A DNA stretch of 53,226 nt from Desulfovibrio sp. (lineage in GTDB: Bacteria > Desulfobacterota > Desulfovibrionia > Desulfovibrionales > Desulfovibrionaceae): contig JAITHT010000072.1 in assembly GCA_031279825.1 (NCBI GenBank), positions 1 through 53,226 on the forward strand. The letters are read 5' to 3'. Every line of letters starts with the position of its first letter. Position 1 is the first letter of the stretch. Both the position numbers and the translations under genes were made by a program. The notes under the pieces were generated by a model. It did not search any database, was not told the DNA's origin, and saw nothing but the letters and a program-made list of their open reading frames with translations. This document shows positions 34,645 to 43,088 of the stretch, one piece after another.

Positions 34645-36378
34645 CTATTTCAACTTGGAATCAAAGTACTTGCCGATGCCATAGTCCCGGCGACGAAAAA
34701 ATTTCTCCGCCGCCGGACCTATTATCTGCAGTTCCGGATGCTTACGCTGAACATCAAGAGCTATGCCTATTTCTTTAGTGCAGCCCGTGGAAAAGGTGGA
34801 ATCCTTGCCCGACCAGATGGAAGGAACCTTTCTCTTTAAGAGAGCAAAGCTTTTTTCAATGTCTTCTACCGTCTGGAAACGCCAGACGTCCAAAAAACCG
34901 CTTCGCTGTACATGCTCCCACATGTACATGAGATCGTCTCCATCCATGCCGTGCTCAAAATGTTCAGCGGGATTAATGATAAAGGCATTGTCCAGATTAT
35001 CCCGCAAATAGCCTACAAAAACGTTGACCACTTCTATGGCGGCCTGTGTCTGTCCGGGAATCGAGCCGATGATCGCGCTGTAGAAAATAACCGTTTTACC
35101 GGCTTCTTTGGCGCAGCGCATGGCCGCTATAATACTTTTGGACTGCAGAAGAATATCCTGCTCGCTGAACTTGCGTACCCAGTTCGCCCTAGGTTTGAGC
35201 AAACATTGAAACGCCCCGTCCGCATCCCGCCAGTAACAGATGACGTCGCGCGTGAATTCGTGGCTTGAGCCCATCAGAATTTGCATATTACGTCGCCCTT
35301 TAGCGATAACCATGTCGCATTCCTTCCATGCTCTGGCAAAAGAGACGCTGGCGCGGCAGAGATTGAGTTGCTCGGAAAGACCGTCGGAAATAATGACAAG
35401 ATGGTGCTCACGTAAAAGTTGCAGCAGTTCATTTTTAGTCAGATGCCCATTAGTCGAGATAAAGGCTTTTCCCAGGACGCGCTTGAGAACCTCCTCTCTT
35501 TCCAAATCCCACAAAGTGGGGGAATGAAAATAAAAGGCGTCTTTCAAAGCCAGAATCACCCTATGCCCCTGTTTCAGCAAGGAAAATATGAGGTGGATAT
35601 CAAAAATGAATCCACCCGCCACATCGGGGATGAAAAGAAATTTTTTGCTGTCCTCCTGTTCACCCGCGACAAGACCGCGCAGACAGGCGCAGTCCTCTTC
35701 CGCGCCCGTAACCTCATGAGCGATCTCTTCCATGGAGGTCGTGCCGTTCCAAATGGGCTCAAAAGTGGAAAGGCGCATAAGCCTGCTCATTTCAACAAAG
35801 TGCAGTTCCTGACGCAGTTGGGGAATACTAAGGTATTGCGCAGTAAAATCCGGACACCCGTGAAGCATACGCTGAAATTCCGAATCGGCGAACGCCTGTG
35901 ACGCGCGGGAATTGGACAGACTTTTTTTCTCCCGGAAGGGATCGGGATCGCCGCACTGGGTCAGCACAATTTTTACCAGACGCTTAATCATGCGCGAAGG
36001 CAAAATGATGCCCTCAGTGAAAAAATTCTGGAAGCGGTACCGGCAGAGATTGACAATTCTGCTTCTGGCTGTTTTGCTGAGCGCGTAGCTATAGATGAGT
36101 TTGATGATAAAACGCCAGGCTTTCAGATATTCTTGTGCCAGCCGTTCTGAATCTTTTCGATAAATACAGAAAAAAGTCACGTCATCGCAAGGTGAGTAAA
36201 TCTGAGCCTCCCCCCTCAAGGCGACCATAAAGCGCAATTGCTCCGGCGAAGCGACTATGGAAGGGCTGAGCAGGTATTCTATATTATTTTCCATCAAGAA
36301 ATGATAGATCCAGGCTTCCAGAACAGGCTCATCGAGCTGGATATCGCTGACACGGACCAAATCCGGCAATCTAGACAT
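34645..36378 (-). CDS. DUF89/ARMT1-like protein
   Basis: A 577-residue protein. Residues about 240-520 resemble the DUF89 (ARMT1-like, damage-control phosphatase) fold: KFLFIPDVAGGFIFDIHLIF then LLKQGHRVILALKDAFYFHS, VIISDGLSEQ and CDMVIAKGRRNMQILMGSS, positions that in the family bind metal and phosphate. The N-terminal 230 residues are helical and unassigned. Known members remove phosphate from damaged sugar phosphates or nucleotides; here the Asn/Asp metal set is only partly clear, so the activity is uncertain. ATG 36378 has GGAG upstream. It lies between nadK and the DUF4254 gene, all leftward. Confidence 0.6.
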   Translation of the reverse strand: MSRLPDLVRVSDIQLDEPVLEAWIYHFLMENNIEYLLSPSIVASPEQLRFMVALRGEAQIYSPCDDVTFFCIYRKDSERLAQEYLKAWRFIIKLIYSYALSKTARSRIVNLCRYRFQNFFTEGIILPSRMIKRLVKIVLTQCGDPDPFREKKSLSNSRASQAFADSEFQRMLHGCPDFTAQYLSIPQLRQELHFVEMSRLMRLSTFEPIWNGTTSMEEIAHEVTGAEEDCACLRGLVAGEQEDSKKFLFIPDVAGGFIFDIHLIFSLLKQGHRVILALKDAFYFHSPTLWDLEREEVLKRVLGKAFISTNGHLTKNELLQLLREHHLVIISDGLSEQLNLCRASVSFARAWKECDMVIAKGRRNMQILMGSSHEFTRDVICYWRDADGAFQCLLKPRANWVRKFSEQDILLQSKSIIAAMRCAKEAGKTVIFYSAIIGSIPGQTQAAIEVVNVFVGYLRDNLDNAFIINPAEHFEHGMDGDDLMYMWEHVQRSGFLDVWRFQTVEDIEKSFALLKRKVPSIWSGKDSTFSTGCTKEIGIALDVQRKHPELQIIGPAAEKFFRRRDYGIGKYFDSKLK

Positions 36379-36522
36379 ACTGGCTCCACTTGGCAAAAGC
36401 AATACACTCGCCAAAACAGTCGAGAACAACAGGCCGCAAACAGAACAAAAACGTCTCGCTGCTCAGCCGTCAATCATATCGTCCCCTGTTCGGGGATATT
36501 GTCCGTCGCCATGCCCAAAGCT

Positions 36523-37383
36523 TCAGTCCTGGCGCTTTATCGTCTGCACAAAACCCGCTTCGCGCAGACGTTCAAAATAGTTCTTCATTCCGAAATCGGC
36601 CATGAAAAAACGCTCCGGCATGCCCCAAACATCAAGGCGGTCGCCTTCCGCAAGAAGATGCGCTTCATGACCGTCCAAAGTCAGATACAATTCCGAGAGA
36701 GAGTCCCCCACCATGACGGAGAATACCGTCTCAGCCGAAAGAACCAGTGGAGGGAAGCTGGTCAGATACGGACAAATGGCGACAACGGCATAAGCGTTAA
36801 GCCCGGGCATGAGCAAGGGGCCGCCCGCCGAACAGGCATAAGCGGAAGAGCCGGTTGGCGTGGAAAAAATCAGCCCGTCCGCTCTCAGGGAAATAAGAGG
36901 AGCGTCCTTCACCCTGAGAACAAGGTTGATCAAACGGGCCACTTTGCCCCTGGTCACCACGGCATCGTTAATCACCTCGCCGCTACGAATACGCGCGCCG
37001 TTCCGGAAGAGATCGTAGCGCAGACTCATGCGGGTCTCGACAGACAGCCCTTTTTCCAAAATTTCCTCAAGCTTGCGCTCCCAATTTGTCGCGGATAGAT
37101 CCGCCAAGAAACCCACTTGGCCGAAATTTATGCCGGCAAGAGGAACGCCGCTTCCCAGGATCCTCCGGGCCATGGATACTATGGTGCCGTCGCCGCCGAG
37201 AACGAGAATAAGCTCTTCTTCAGGACGGACGGAGGAAAATTCTTCTCCCCTCCGTCCGCAATCGCGCGTGGCTATGCCGCGCGCGCGCAGCCATCGGACA
37301 ATATCGCGGCTCACGACTTTCGCCGGTTGGTTGCCATCCTTGACCATCAACGCCACGGAGGTTATCTTACGTAAATCGGGCAT
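36523..37383 (-). CDS. nadK: NAD kinase
   Basis: A 286-residue ATP-NAD kinase that makes NADP. GGDGT at 63-67 is the signature, followed by the NAD-binding region GINFGQVGFLADL, NDAVVTRG and DGLIFSTPTGSSAYACSAGG. The usual HSL-type segment reads TSFPPLVLSAE here. The length is typical. The gene starts two bases after the stop of the anchored coiled-coil gene, so the two are translationally coupled. Confidence 0.94.
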   Translation of the reverse strand: MPDLRKITSVALMVKDGNQPAKVVSRDIVRWLRARGIATRDCGRRGEEFSSVRPEEELILVLGGDGTIVSMARRILGSGVPLAGINFGQVGFLADLSATNWERKLEEILEKGLSVETRMSLRYDLFRNGARIRSGEVINDAVVTRGKVARLINLVLRVKDAPLISLRADGLIFSTPTGSSAYACSAGGPLLMPGLNAYAVVAICPYLTSFPPLVLSAETVFSVMVGDSLSELYLTLDGHEAHLLAEGDRLDVWGMPERFFMADFGMKNYFERLREAGFVQTIKRQD

Positions 37384-37385
37384 GC

Positions 37386-37949
37386 CTACTCATCCAGCTT
37401 AAGGGAAAGAGGTGCTCCCTGCTTATTGGAAGAACCTGTCTTATATCGATCGGTACGCGACTGGTAAAAAACATCCGAAGGATCCGGGAGAAGCGAATTT
37501 TCAAATACATGCGGATCTTTTACCGGATCGTATTCTTCTGCAACAATTCGTGATCCCGCGGACAAAGGCAGGAGTTGATCGTCAAAACGTAATGGGGCGC
37601 TTTTCTTCTGCTGGCCGGCCCCTTCCAGCAAAGACATCAAATCCTCCTGGCGCATAGAGGCAAGGCTGTCCCCACTGTTACGAAAAGCCTCGGCCCTCTC
37701 AGACAGCCGCGACGCCGCGTTAGGCGATGTGGGGGCCATATCGCCGACAGGCGTTTTACGAAGTACAAAGCTCATATCCATCAGTTGCCGCTCAATATCC
37801 GCAAGGCTCAACTGCTGTTTACGCAATACCTCGCGTATTTCCTCCGTATGAGATGAAAACGAACGGACGAAAAACAAAAATATTACCAAAATCCCTGTGA
37901 AGCAAAAAAACAGCATGGTCATGACGGCAACGAGCGGATCCTGAAACAT
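37386..37949 (-). CDS. Membrane-anchored coiled-coil protein of unknown function
   Basis: A 187-residue protein with one N-terminal span (about 8-28, VMTMLFFCFTGILVIFLFFV), then a short coiled coil (HTEEIREVLRKQQLSLADIE) and a polar, probably disordered tail. No catalytic motif is seen. GGGAGG precedes ATG 37949. Because its stop almost touches the nadK start, it heads that operon, which suggests a membrane partner rather than an enzyme (inference). I do not recognise the family. Confidence 0.75.
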   Translation of the reverse strand: MFQDPLVAVMTMLFFCFTGILVIFLFFVRSFSSHTEEIREVLRKQQLSLADIERQLMDMSFVLRKTPVGDMAPTSPNAASRLSERAEAFRNSGDSLASMRQEDLMSLLEGAGQQKKSAPLRFDDQLLPLSAGSRIVAEEYDPVKDPHVFENSLLPDPSDVFYQSRTDRYKTGSSNKQGAPLSLKLDE

Positions 37950-38070
37950 GTATCCTCCCTCTGAAGGACAGATTCGACGACAAAATCCCGGCGACGGGCA
38001 AACGAGACGTAGACACGCCCGGAAGGTTATCATACTTTATTTCGATAAACAACGGATTGCAAGGAACATA

Positions 38071-39360
38071 ATGGCATCATCCTCTATTCGCCCATGCCTT
38101 GTAGTAGCGACTCAGGACGGCAACATTTACGATCGCCCGGAGCTTCTCATGATTTGCCGGCACGGCAGAGAATTCGCCCTGCCAAGACCCGACGAGCTTA
38201 TTCCTTTGCCGGATGAAAGCGCACTGTTCCTTTTACCGGGACGGCGCGCCCTGGGTTTTGATCCGGCAAGCGGCCGGCCTGAACAACAAGAAGAATGGGC
38301 CGTGGCCGCCTTTGCCGCCCCGGCCTATACGCTGACCGCCCATCCTGCCTACGTAAGCGACCGAAACGCCCCTGTACTGCCTCTTTTCGCCTATGGCGCC
38401 GTTGGCTTTGCCAACAATCGCTTTTATATTTGCGCAAAAAAAGTCGATGAAGACCAGCGTCAAGTTTTCAGCGGCATTTCTCCCGCCCGTATCCGCAAAA
38501 AAGCTGAAGCTCTCATGCGCCGCTTTCCCAAAAACCGTCTTATACAACATTTGGCGGCTATATGCGCTCTGATCTACAATTGTCCGGCAGCGCGCAATCT
38601 CTGCCTCGGACGCTACGAAGCGCCGCTGCCTGTCTCCCGTACCTGCAACGCCCGCTGCATCGGATGCATTTCCCGGCAAGAAGAAGGCTCTCCTCTCTGC
38701 TCAACGCCCCAAAAACGCATGCTCTTTACTCCCACAGCCGAAGAAATTGTTGAAGTCATGGACTTGCACGCCGCCAATGAACGTAAAGCGCCCATCTATT
38801 CTTTCGGCCAGGGCTGCGAGGGAGAACCCCTGACCGAAAGCGCACTGCTCATTGAAGCCGTGCGCCGCTTTCGCGGCAAGGGCGGGCGGGGCACCATCAA
38901 CCTCAACAGTAATGCCTCTCTACCTGAATCTGTAACCGCGCTTGCAGATGCCGGCCTGAGTTCTCTACGCGTCAGTCTCAACAGCGCCCGAGATCTCTCC
39001 TATTCCCGCTATTTCAGGCCTCATGGCTACGGGTTTTCCCACGTGCGCCAAAGCATCCGCCACGCCAAAGCAGGCGGGATCCACATCTCTCTCAACCTGC
39101 TCTACTTTCCCGGTTTCAGCGATACTGAGGCAGAAACTGCCGCACTGCTGGACCTCATCAATAAAGAACGCGTTGATTGCCTTCAATTGCGCAACCTCAA
39201 TATCGATCCGGAATACTACCTGAATCTGATGCACGATATCGAAAGCGGTCCCTCCATCGGTTTTCTCAACTTCCGCAAGCGTCTGAAAAAAGAATGCCCT
39301 TGGCTGCACGTGGGCTATTTCAATCCCCCCACGGAAAACCTGAAAGAGAACAAAGTATGA
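38071..39360 (+). CDS. Radical SAM protein
   Basis: A 429-residue iron-sulfur enzyme. The [4Fe-4S] motif is Cys192-x3-Cys196-x2-Cys199 in RTCNARCIGC, unusually far from the N-terminus. The first 180 residues form a separate domain without a recognised motif. The SAM-barrel parts IYSFGQGCEGEPL, GTINLNSNASLPE and LSSLRVSLNSARD are typical, with a possible extra region up to the end. The substrate is unknown. AAGGAA precedes ATG 38071; the longer frame overlaps the divergent anchored gene. Its stop overlaps a 31-codon ORF by ATGA. Confidence 0.88.
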   Translation: MASSSIRPCLVVATQDGNIYDRPELLMICRHGREFALPRPDELIPLPDESALFLLPGRRALGFDPASGRPEQQEEWAVAAFAAPAYTLTAHPAYVSDRNAPVLPLFAYGAVGFANNRFYICAKKVDEDQRQVFSGISPARIRKKAEALMRRFPKNRLIQHLAAICALIYNCPAARNLCLGRYEAPLPVSRTCNARCIGCISRQEEGSPLCSTPQKRMLFTPTAEEIVEVMDLHAANERKAPIYSFGQGCEGEPLTESALLIEAVRRFRGKGGRGTINLNSNASLPESVTALADAGLSSLRVSLNSARDLSYSRYFRPHGYGFSHVRQSIRHAKAGGIHISLNLLYFPGFSDTEAETAALLDLINKERVDCLQLRNLNIDPEYYLNLMHDIESGPSIGFLNFRKRLKKECPWLHVGYFNPPTENLKENKV

Positions 39361-39452
39361 AGGCAATTCTCAAGAATCTACCGAAAAATCTCTGCCGTCA
39401 AATAATCGTAGGCGAGCTTCACCCGGCGATGAACGGCCCTTTAAATCGTTAA
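39357..39452 (+). CDS. Short ORF coupled to the radical SAM gene, possibly a gene remnant
   Basis: A 31-residue ORF (MKAILKNLPKNLCRQIIVGE, ending NGPLNR) starts on the ATGA overlap with the radical SAM stop. It is basic and has one Cys. It may be a small protein coupled to the enzyme, the stump of a lost downstream gene, or chance. I cannot tell which. Confidence 0.3.
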   Translation: MKAILKNLPKNLCRQIIVGELHPAMNGPLNR

Positions 39453-39543
39453 TTGTCTAAGATGATAAGGATTTGTAAAAATTGAACAAGGTCGGTGGTG
39501 CACGATAGTTGACAGCAGCGCGCAAGAATGAGAAAAAGGATAA

Positions 39544-40458
39544 ATGTATTCTTCCGCGCGACAAGCGCCTGATCTTTCATACCTCTTTGAAATACCCTAC
39601 TGCTTCACGGCAATAAGGAAAAAAAATCCACAGAAGCTCATGAGGAGAGGAAGGCGCTTTTACAATGCGAGCATGCGGAGCACGGTGCCTTTCCAAGGCA
39701 TCTCCCCTGCTCTATACCTATACGAAATATTGTGGCGCAAATTTCTACCGCTGTTTGTCGCGTATTGCTTTTTTCTCTTTTTACCCGCCAAGTTGACGGC
39801 TGCGGAGACTCATTCTCTGCACGGCAAAGCATCGTGGTACGGCCTTACCGAGCACGGAAAGCGGACCGCCAGCGGCGAACGGTTTAATGCCTTCGGGCTC
39901 ACGGCAGCTCATAGAACTTTGCCTTTCGGCACAGTAGTGCGTATCTTTAATTTAAAAAATCACTCACAGATTCTGCTGCGAATCAACGATCGCGGACCTT
40001 TTGTCAAAGGCCGTATAGTGGATGTTTCCCGAAGGGCAGCAGAATACTTAAAGATAGCGCGTTCAGGGTTGATCGACGTAGCCGTTGAGGTAATCAGCAA
40101 CTCACGAGGCGAAGCGCTGAACAGAGAAAATGGTTTTTACGTGCACATCTCGGATGCAAAGACCCCGGACGAAGCGCGCCTTCGCGCCTCCCGGATAACG
40201 CAACGTGTTCGTCAGCCCGCACTAACGCTGTTTTCCCTGCAAGGACCGCATGCGGCCTATGCGGTTTGTCTTGGCCCCTATGAAACATTCAGTCAGGCTG
40301 AACGCGTATTTGCCGAGATTGAAAAAATGAAGATAGTTTCTCACGGGATCATCGAGGCCTCGTTAAAAGGAGGAGATATTCCCCGACATGTGCCCCCTTT
40401 CGCATGGGTAAAAGATCTCCGCCCCAAAAAAAAATATATCCACCGACTGGTAAAATAA
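39544..40458 (+). CDS. rlpA: RlpA-like lytic transglycosylase with SPOR domain
   Basis: A protein of up to 304 residues. After a single N-terminal hydrophobic segment (about 69-84, FLPLFVAYCFFLFLPAKLTA), which acts as signal or anchor, comes the RlpA double-psi barrel (GKASWYGLTEHGKRTASGER to LLRINDRGPFVKGRIVDVSR), with the catalytic-type His/Asp positions (AAHRTLPFGT, NDRGPF). The end (about 205-290, GFYVHISDAKTPDEARLRAS) is a SPOR domain that binds denuded septal glycan. RlpA acts at the division septum. No lipobox Cys is seen. The start is uncertain: 39544 has AAGGA close by, but 39640 or 39673 would give a normal-length leader. Confidence 0.85.
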   Translation: MYSSARQAPDLSYLFEIPYCFTAIRKKNPQKLMRRGRRFYNASMRSTVPFQGISPALYLYEILWRKFLPLFVAYCFFLFLPAKLTAAETHSLHGKASWYGLTEHGKRTASGERFNAFGLTAAHRTLPFGTVVRIFNLKNHSQILLRINDRGPFVKGRIVDVSRRAAEYLKIARSGLIDVAVEVISNSRGEALNRENGFYVHISDAKTPDEARLRASRITQRVRQPALTLFSLQGPHAAYAVCLGPYETFSQAERVFAEIEKMKIVSHGIIEASLKGGDIPRHVPPFAWVKDLRPKKKYIHRLVK

Positions 40459-40680
40459 ACTATATTGCTACAACATTCTGTGCCTGCGCAGATTCCTTAT
40501 ATATCATTGCAAGTAGTGCGTATAAAAATTATCCTGTAACACTTCAGGACCCCGTGATGCTTGAATATCGGCAGGAAAAGTCTGCATCCATCCCGCCGCC
40601 GCAAGGATTTGCAAACAAAGCCTTGCGGAGCTGTTTGTCGTCTCGTTCAAGAATCTCTTAGCGGGAGCACAAAGAATATT

Positions 40681-40807
40681 AGAGCATTTTCACTTTGAAA
40701 ATGCTCTCGCGGCGCAAAGCGAAGCGCGCCGCGCGCCCATGAGGCATAGGCGAAATTCATTTTCGCCTGTAGCGCCGAATGGAGCATCTTAAAATCAAAA
40801 TGCTCTA
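40681..40807. repeat. Dispersed palindromic repeat copy upstream of the NYN gene
   Basis: AGAGCATTTTCA at 40681-40692 and TGAAAATGCTCT at 40696-40707 form a perfect 12-base stem at the left end. GGCGAAA and TTTCGCC pair at 40749-40767. GAGCAT and ATGCTC close the right end (40782-40805). The copy ends 33 bases before the NYN start. The preceding part of this gap (40459-40680) shows nothing I can name. Confidence 0.6.
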
Positions 40808-40840
40808 AAAAATCCTTGGTTCGTCATCAGGAGACGCCGT

Positions 40841-42241
40841 ATGACCCGTTTTCAAAATTTTGAGGAAATTTATAGCGCGCTGTATGTGGATTTTGACAAT
40901 ATTTATACCAGGCTTGCGGAACAGGAGCAGGCTCTTGCCCGTACATTCGCCACAAATCCGCAACGCTGGATGCGCTGGCTCGAAGGCCACGCCTTGCGCA
41001 TGATGTATGGAGACGGGGTACGGCGGCGCATTCTCAAGCGCTGCTGTTATCTGAATCCCATTAGGTACCATGAATTCCGTCCCTTTTTTATCCGTACCGC
41101 CTTTCAGGTGGTGGACTGCCCCCCGTTAACCAATTATGGAAAAACCAGCGCCGACATTCACTTGGTTATGGATTGTATGGACGCCCTGGCCCACGTTACC
41201 CGCTTTGATGAAATTATTATTCTTTCCGGTGACGCCGACTTTACGCCGCTTCTTCTTCGCATCCAGGAGCATGCGCGACGCAGCCTCGTACTTAGCGTTG
41301 GCTACACCTCGCCTGCCTACGCGGCCGCATGTTCCTGGCGTATCCGCGAAGACTGGTTTATCGCGCAGGCATTGGAAGAACCCCATCTTGAAGAAAATGA
41401 GCCACGCGAGGAAAGGATTCCCGATTTGCGCCATAGCGATCATCGGGAAAGCAGAGCGCCTGACGAGCGTTCCCGTGCCACGGCGGCGTCCGAACGCGAA
41501 CCTCACGAACAAGGCAACCGCCAGGACAAAGGTAGCGGCATAAGTCTGCCGGGGTACAAACGCGCCCGTCTGATAGAATCCATAAAACGTCTGGTTGAGG
41601 AATCCTCCGTGCCTGTACCTCTGCCGTCCGTCGCCCAAGTGTTGCGGCGCGAACAGGATGCCTCACCGGATTGGTTCAACGCCGGAACCTTGCGCGATCT
41701 GCTGGAATCACTGGATCTGACTCCCATAGAATTTTCGCCCATCGGACAAGGTTTCGTCTATGACCCCAATCGCCATGATCGCCCGGAAGAAAGCGGTCTG
41801 CGCGATGACTTTCGCCTGCATATGCCGGCTCTGTACGACTTTGCCCTCAAGGTACACAGACTGACTGATGTTCCACTACTCAAACCGGAACATTACTCCA
41901 TCCTCTTGAATATGCTAACGGATGAAGTAAAACATCACGGCTTTTCCCGTTCGGAGATCGTCCGCCATATTGAAGATCGCTGTGAAGACGAAGAACTGCC
42001 GGTAAGTGCCTCCCAGATTTCTTTTGTGGTGGAAGCAGTGATTCGAGGAGGGATTAATCTATCCGCCGGCGGCAAAACAGATACGCATATTGATTTGAAG
42101 AAAGTCCGCCGTGCTTTCCTTCAGCGTGTTATCGAGTTGTGCAAGTTGTTCCAACTCTCGCTAAATCCCGCTGAAATGGCCTTGCTGCAAGAATGGTTAC
42201 AGTCCGACAAGCGAGTAGAGGCACAACAATTAGCCCCTTAG
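40841..42241 (+). CDS. NYN-domain (PIN-like) protein with LOTUS/OST-HTH-like C-terminus
   Basis: A 466-residue protein. Residues about 10-180 are a NYN (LabA-like PIN) domain, a metal-dependent RNase fold: acidic residues are Asp17 and Asp19 (ALYVDFDNIY), Asp105 (KTSADIHLVMD) and SGDADF at 129-134. A charged linker (about 185-235) leads to winged-helix segments of the OST-HTH/LOTUS kind (GYKRARLIESIKRLVEESSV to PIGQGFVYDP), which bind RNA. The C-terminal 130 residues are helical. The family suggests RNA cleavage or decay, perhaps in defence or regulation (inference). GGAGA lies before ATG 40841. The TAG stop overlaps the first two bases of another repeat copy. Confidence 0.85.
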   Translation: MTRFQNFEEIYSALYVDFDNIYTRLAEQEQALARTFATNPQRWMRWLEGHALRMMYGDGVRRRILKRCCYLNPIRYHEFRPFFIRTAFQVVDCPPLTNYGKTSADIHLVMDCMDALAHVTRFDEIIILSGDADFTPLLLRIQEHARRSLVLSVGYTSPAYAAACSWRIREDWFIAQALEEPHLEENEPREERIPDLRHSDHRESRAPDERSRATAASEREPHEQGNRQDKGSGISLPGYKRARLIESIKRLVEESSVPVPLPSVAQVLRREQDASPDWFNAGTLRDLLESLDLTPIEFSPIGQGFVYDPNRHDRPEESGLRDDFRLHMPALYDFALKVHRLTDVPLLKPEHYSILLNMLTDEVKHHGFSRSEIVRHIEDRCEDEELPVSASQISFVVEAVIRGGINLSAGGKTDTHIDLKKVRRAFLQRVIELCKLFQLSLNPAEMALLQEWLQSDKRVEAQQLAP

Positions 42242-42278
42242 AGCATTTTCACTTTGAAAATGCTCTGTCAACCGGCAG
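42240..42278. repeat. Dispersed palindromic repeat copy at the NYN stop codon
   Basis: AGAGCATTTTCA at 42240-42251 and TGAAAATGCTCT at 42255-42266 form a perfect 12-base stem, followed by GTCAACCGGCAG, which matches the reverse complement of the right end of the copy at 33769-33898. The stem may also work as the transcription stop of the NYN gene. Confidence 0.6.
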
Positions 42279-42368
42279 TGCAAACGATGGCCCAGCCTTG
42301 TGATCAAATGCCTGTGGTGTAACGGTCTTCATGGGATGGTCTCCGCATAGGTTTTATGATACCCAATG

Positions 42369-43088
42369 CTACCCCCTTTGCGCAGGCGGGACCATCCCAT
42401 CAATATCAGCAATGGGGCTGAGTTCTCCATTGTCCATAAAAAAACGAATGCTGCCGTAACGCGCCACATCCTGCTCGTGGGTGACCACAATGATGGTCGT
42501 TCCTTGTTCGTTGGCTTTGCGCAACAGTTCCATGACTATCCGCGTATTTTCCGGATCAAGATCGCTTGTCGGCTCATCCGCGATCAGCAATGTGGGATCG
42601 TTGAACAAAGCACGGGCTATGGCGACTCTGCGCATTTCCCCACCAGAGAGGTTTTGTGGATACTCCAGGGCCAGGGAACGCAGACCGACGGCTTCAAGCA
42701 AAAACTCCGCCCGGCCTGAATCCGCGCCGCTTTCCGCCGCGAACAGTTGCGGCGTTCTGACATTGTCAAGGACAGTGACATTGCCGAGAAGCCCCATGCC
42801 TTGCGGAACAAAGCTTATCTCTTTGTTTCTCAGGGACGACAGATTCCTGTCCGACAGGACGTACATGTTTTCTCCCTTGAAGAGGACCGTGCCGGAAGTC
42901 GGGGACGCCAGCCCCGCAAGCAGAGTGAGAAGCGTGGTTTTTCCGCTGCCGGACCTGCCCGTGACGGTAACCATGTCTCCCTCGGCAATGGAAAAATTGA
43001 CCTTGGACACAGCGGAGAATGACGTATGCCCCTGCGCGTGGCGCCTCCGGAATTCTTTGCTGAGATTAACAGCGCGCAGAAGGATCAT
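42369..43088 (-). CDS. ABC transporter ATP-binding protein (MacB/LolD type), last gene of the iron operon
   Basis: A 239-residue ATPase with Walker A GRSGSGKTT at 44-52, signature NLSGGEMRRVAIARAL and Walker B LLIADEPTSDLDP. It belongs to the group paired with FtsX/MacB-like permeases. ATG 43088 overlaps the permease stop by ATGA, so the two are translationally coupled. It ends the nine-gene P19-type operon. With the permease before it, it forms a second ABC module beside the ATPase at 44804; this one is more diverged from that ATPase than a recent duplicate would be. Confidence 0.93.
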   Translation of the reverse strand: MILLRAVNLSKEFRRRHAQGHTSFSAVSKVNFSIAEGDMVTVTGRSGSGKTTLLTLLAGLASPTSGTVLFKGENMYVLSDRNLSSLRNKEISFVPQGMGLLGNVTVLDNVRTPQLFAAESGADSGRAEFLLEAVGLRSLALEYPQNLSGGEMRRVAIARALFNDPTLLIADEPTSDLDPENTRIVMELLRKANEQGTTIIVVTHEQDVARYGSIRFFMDNGELSPIADIDGMVPPAQRG

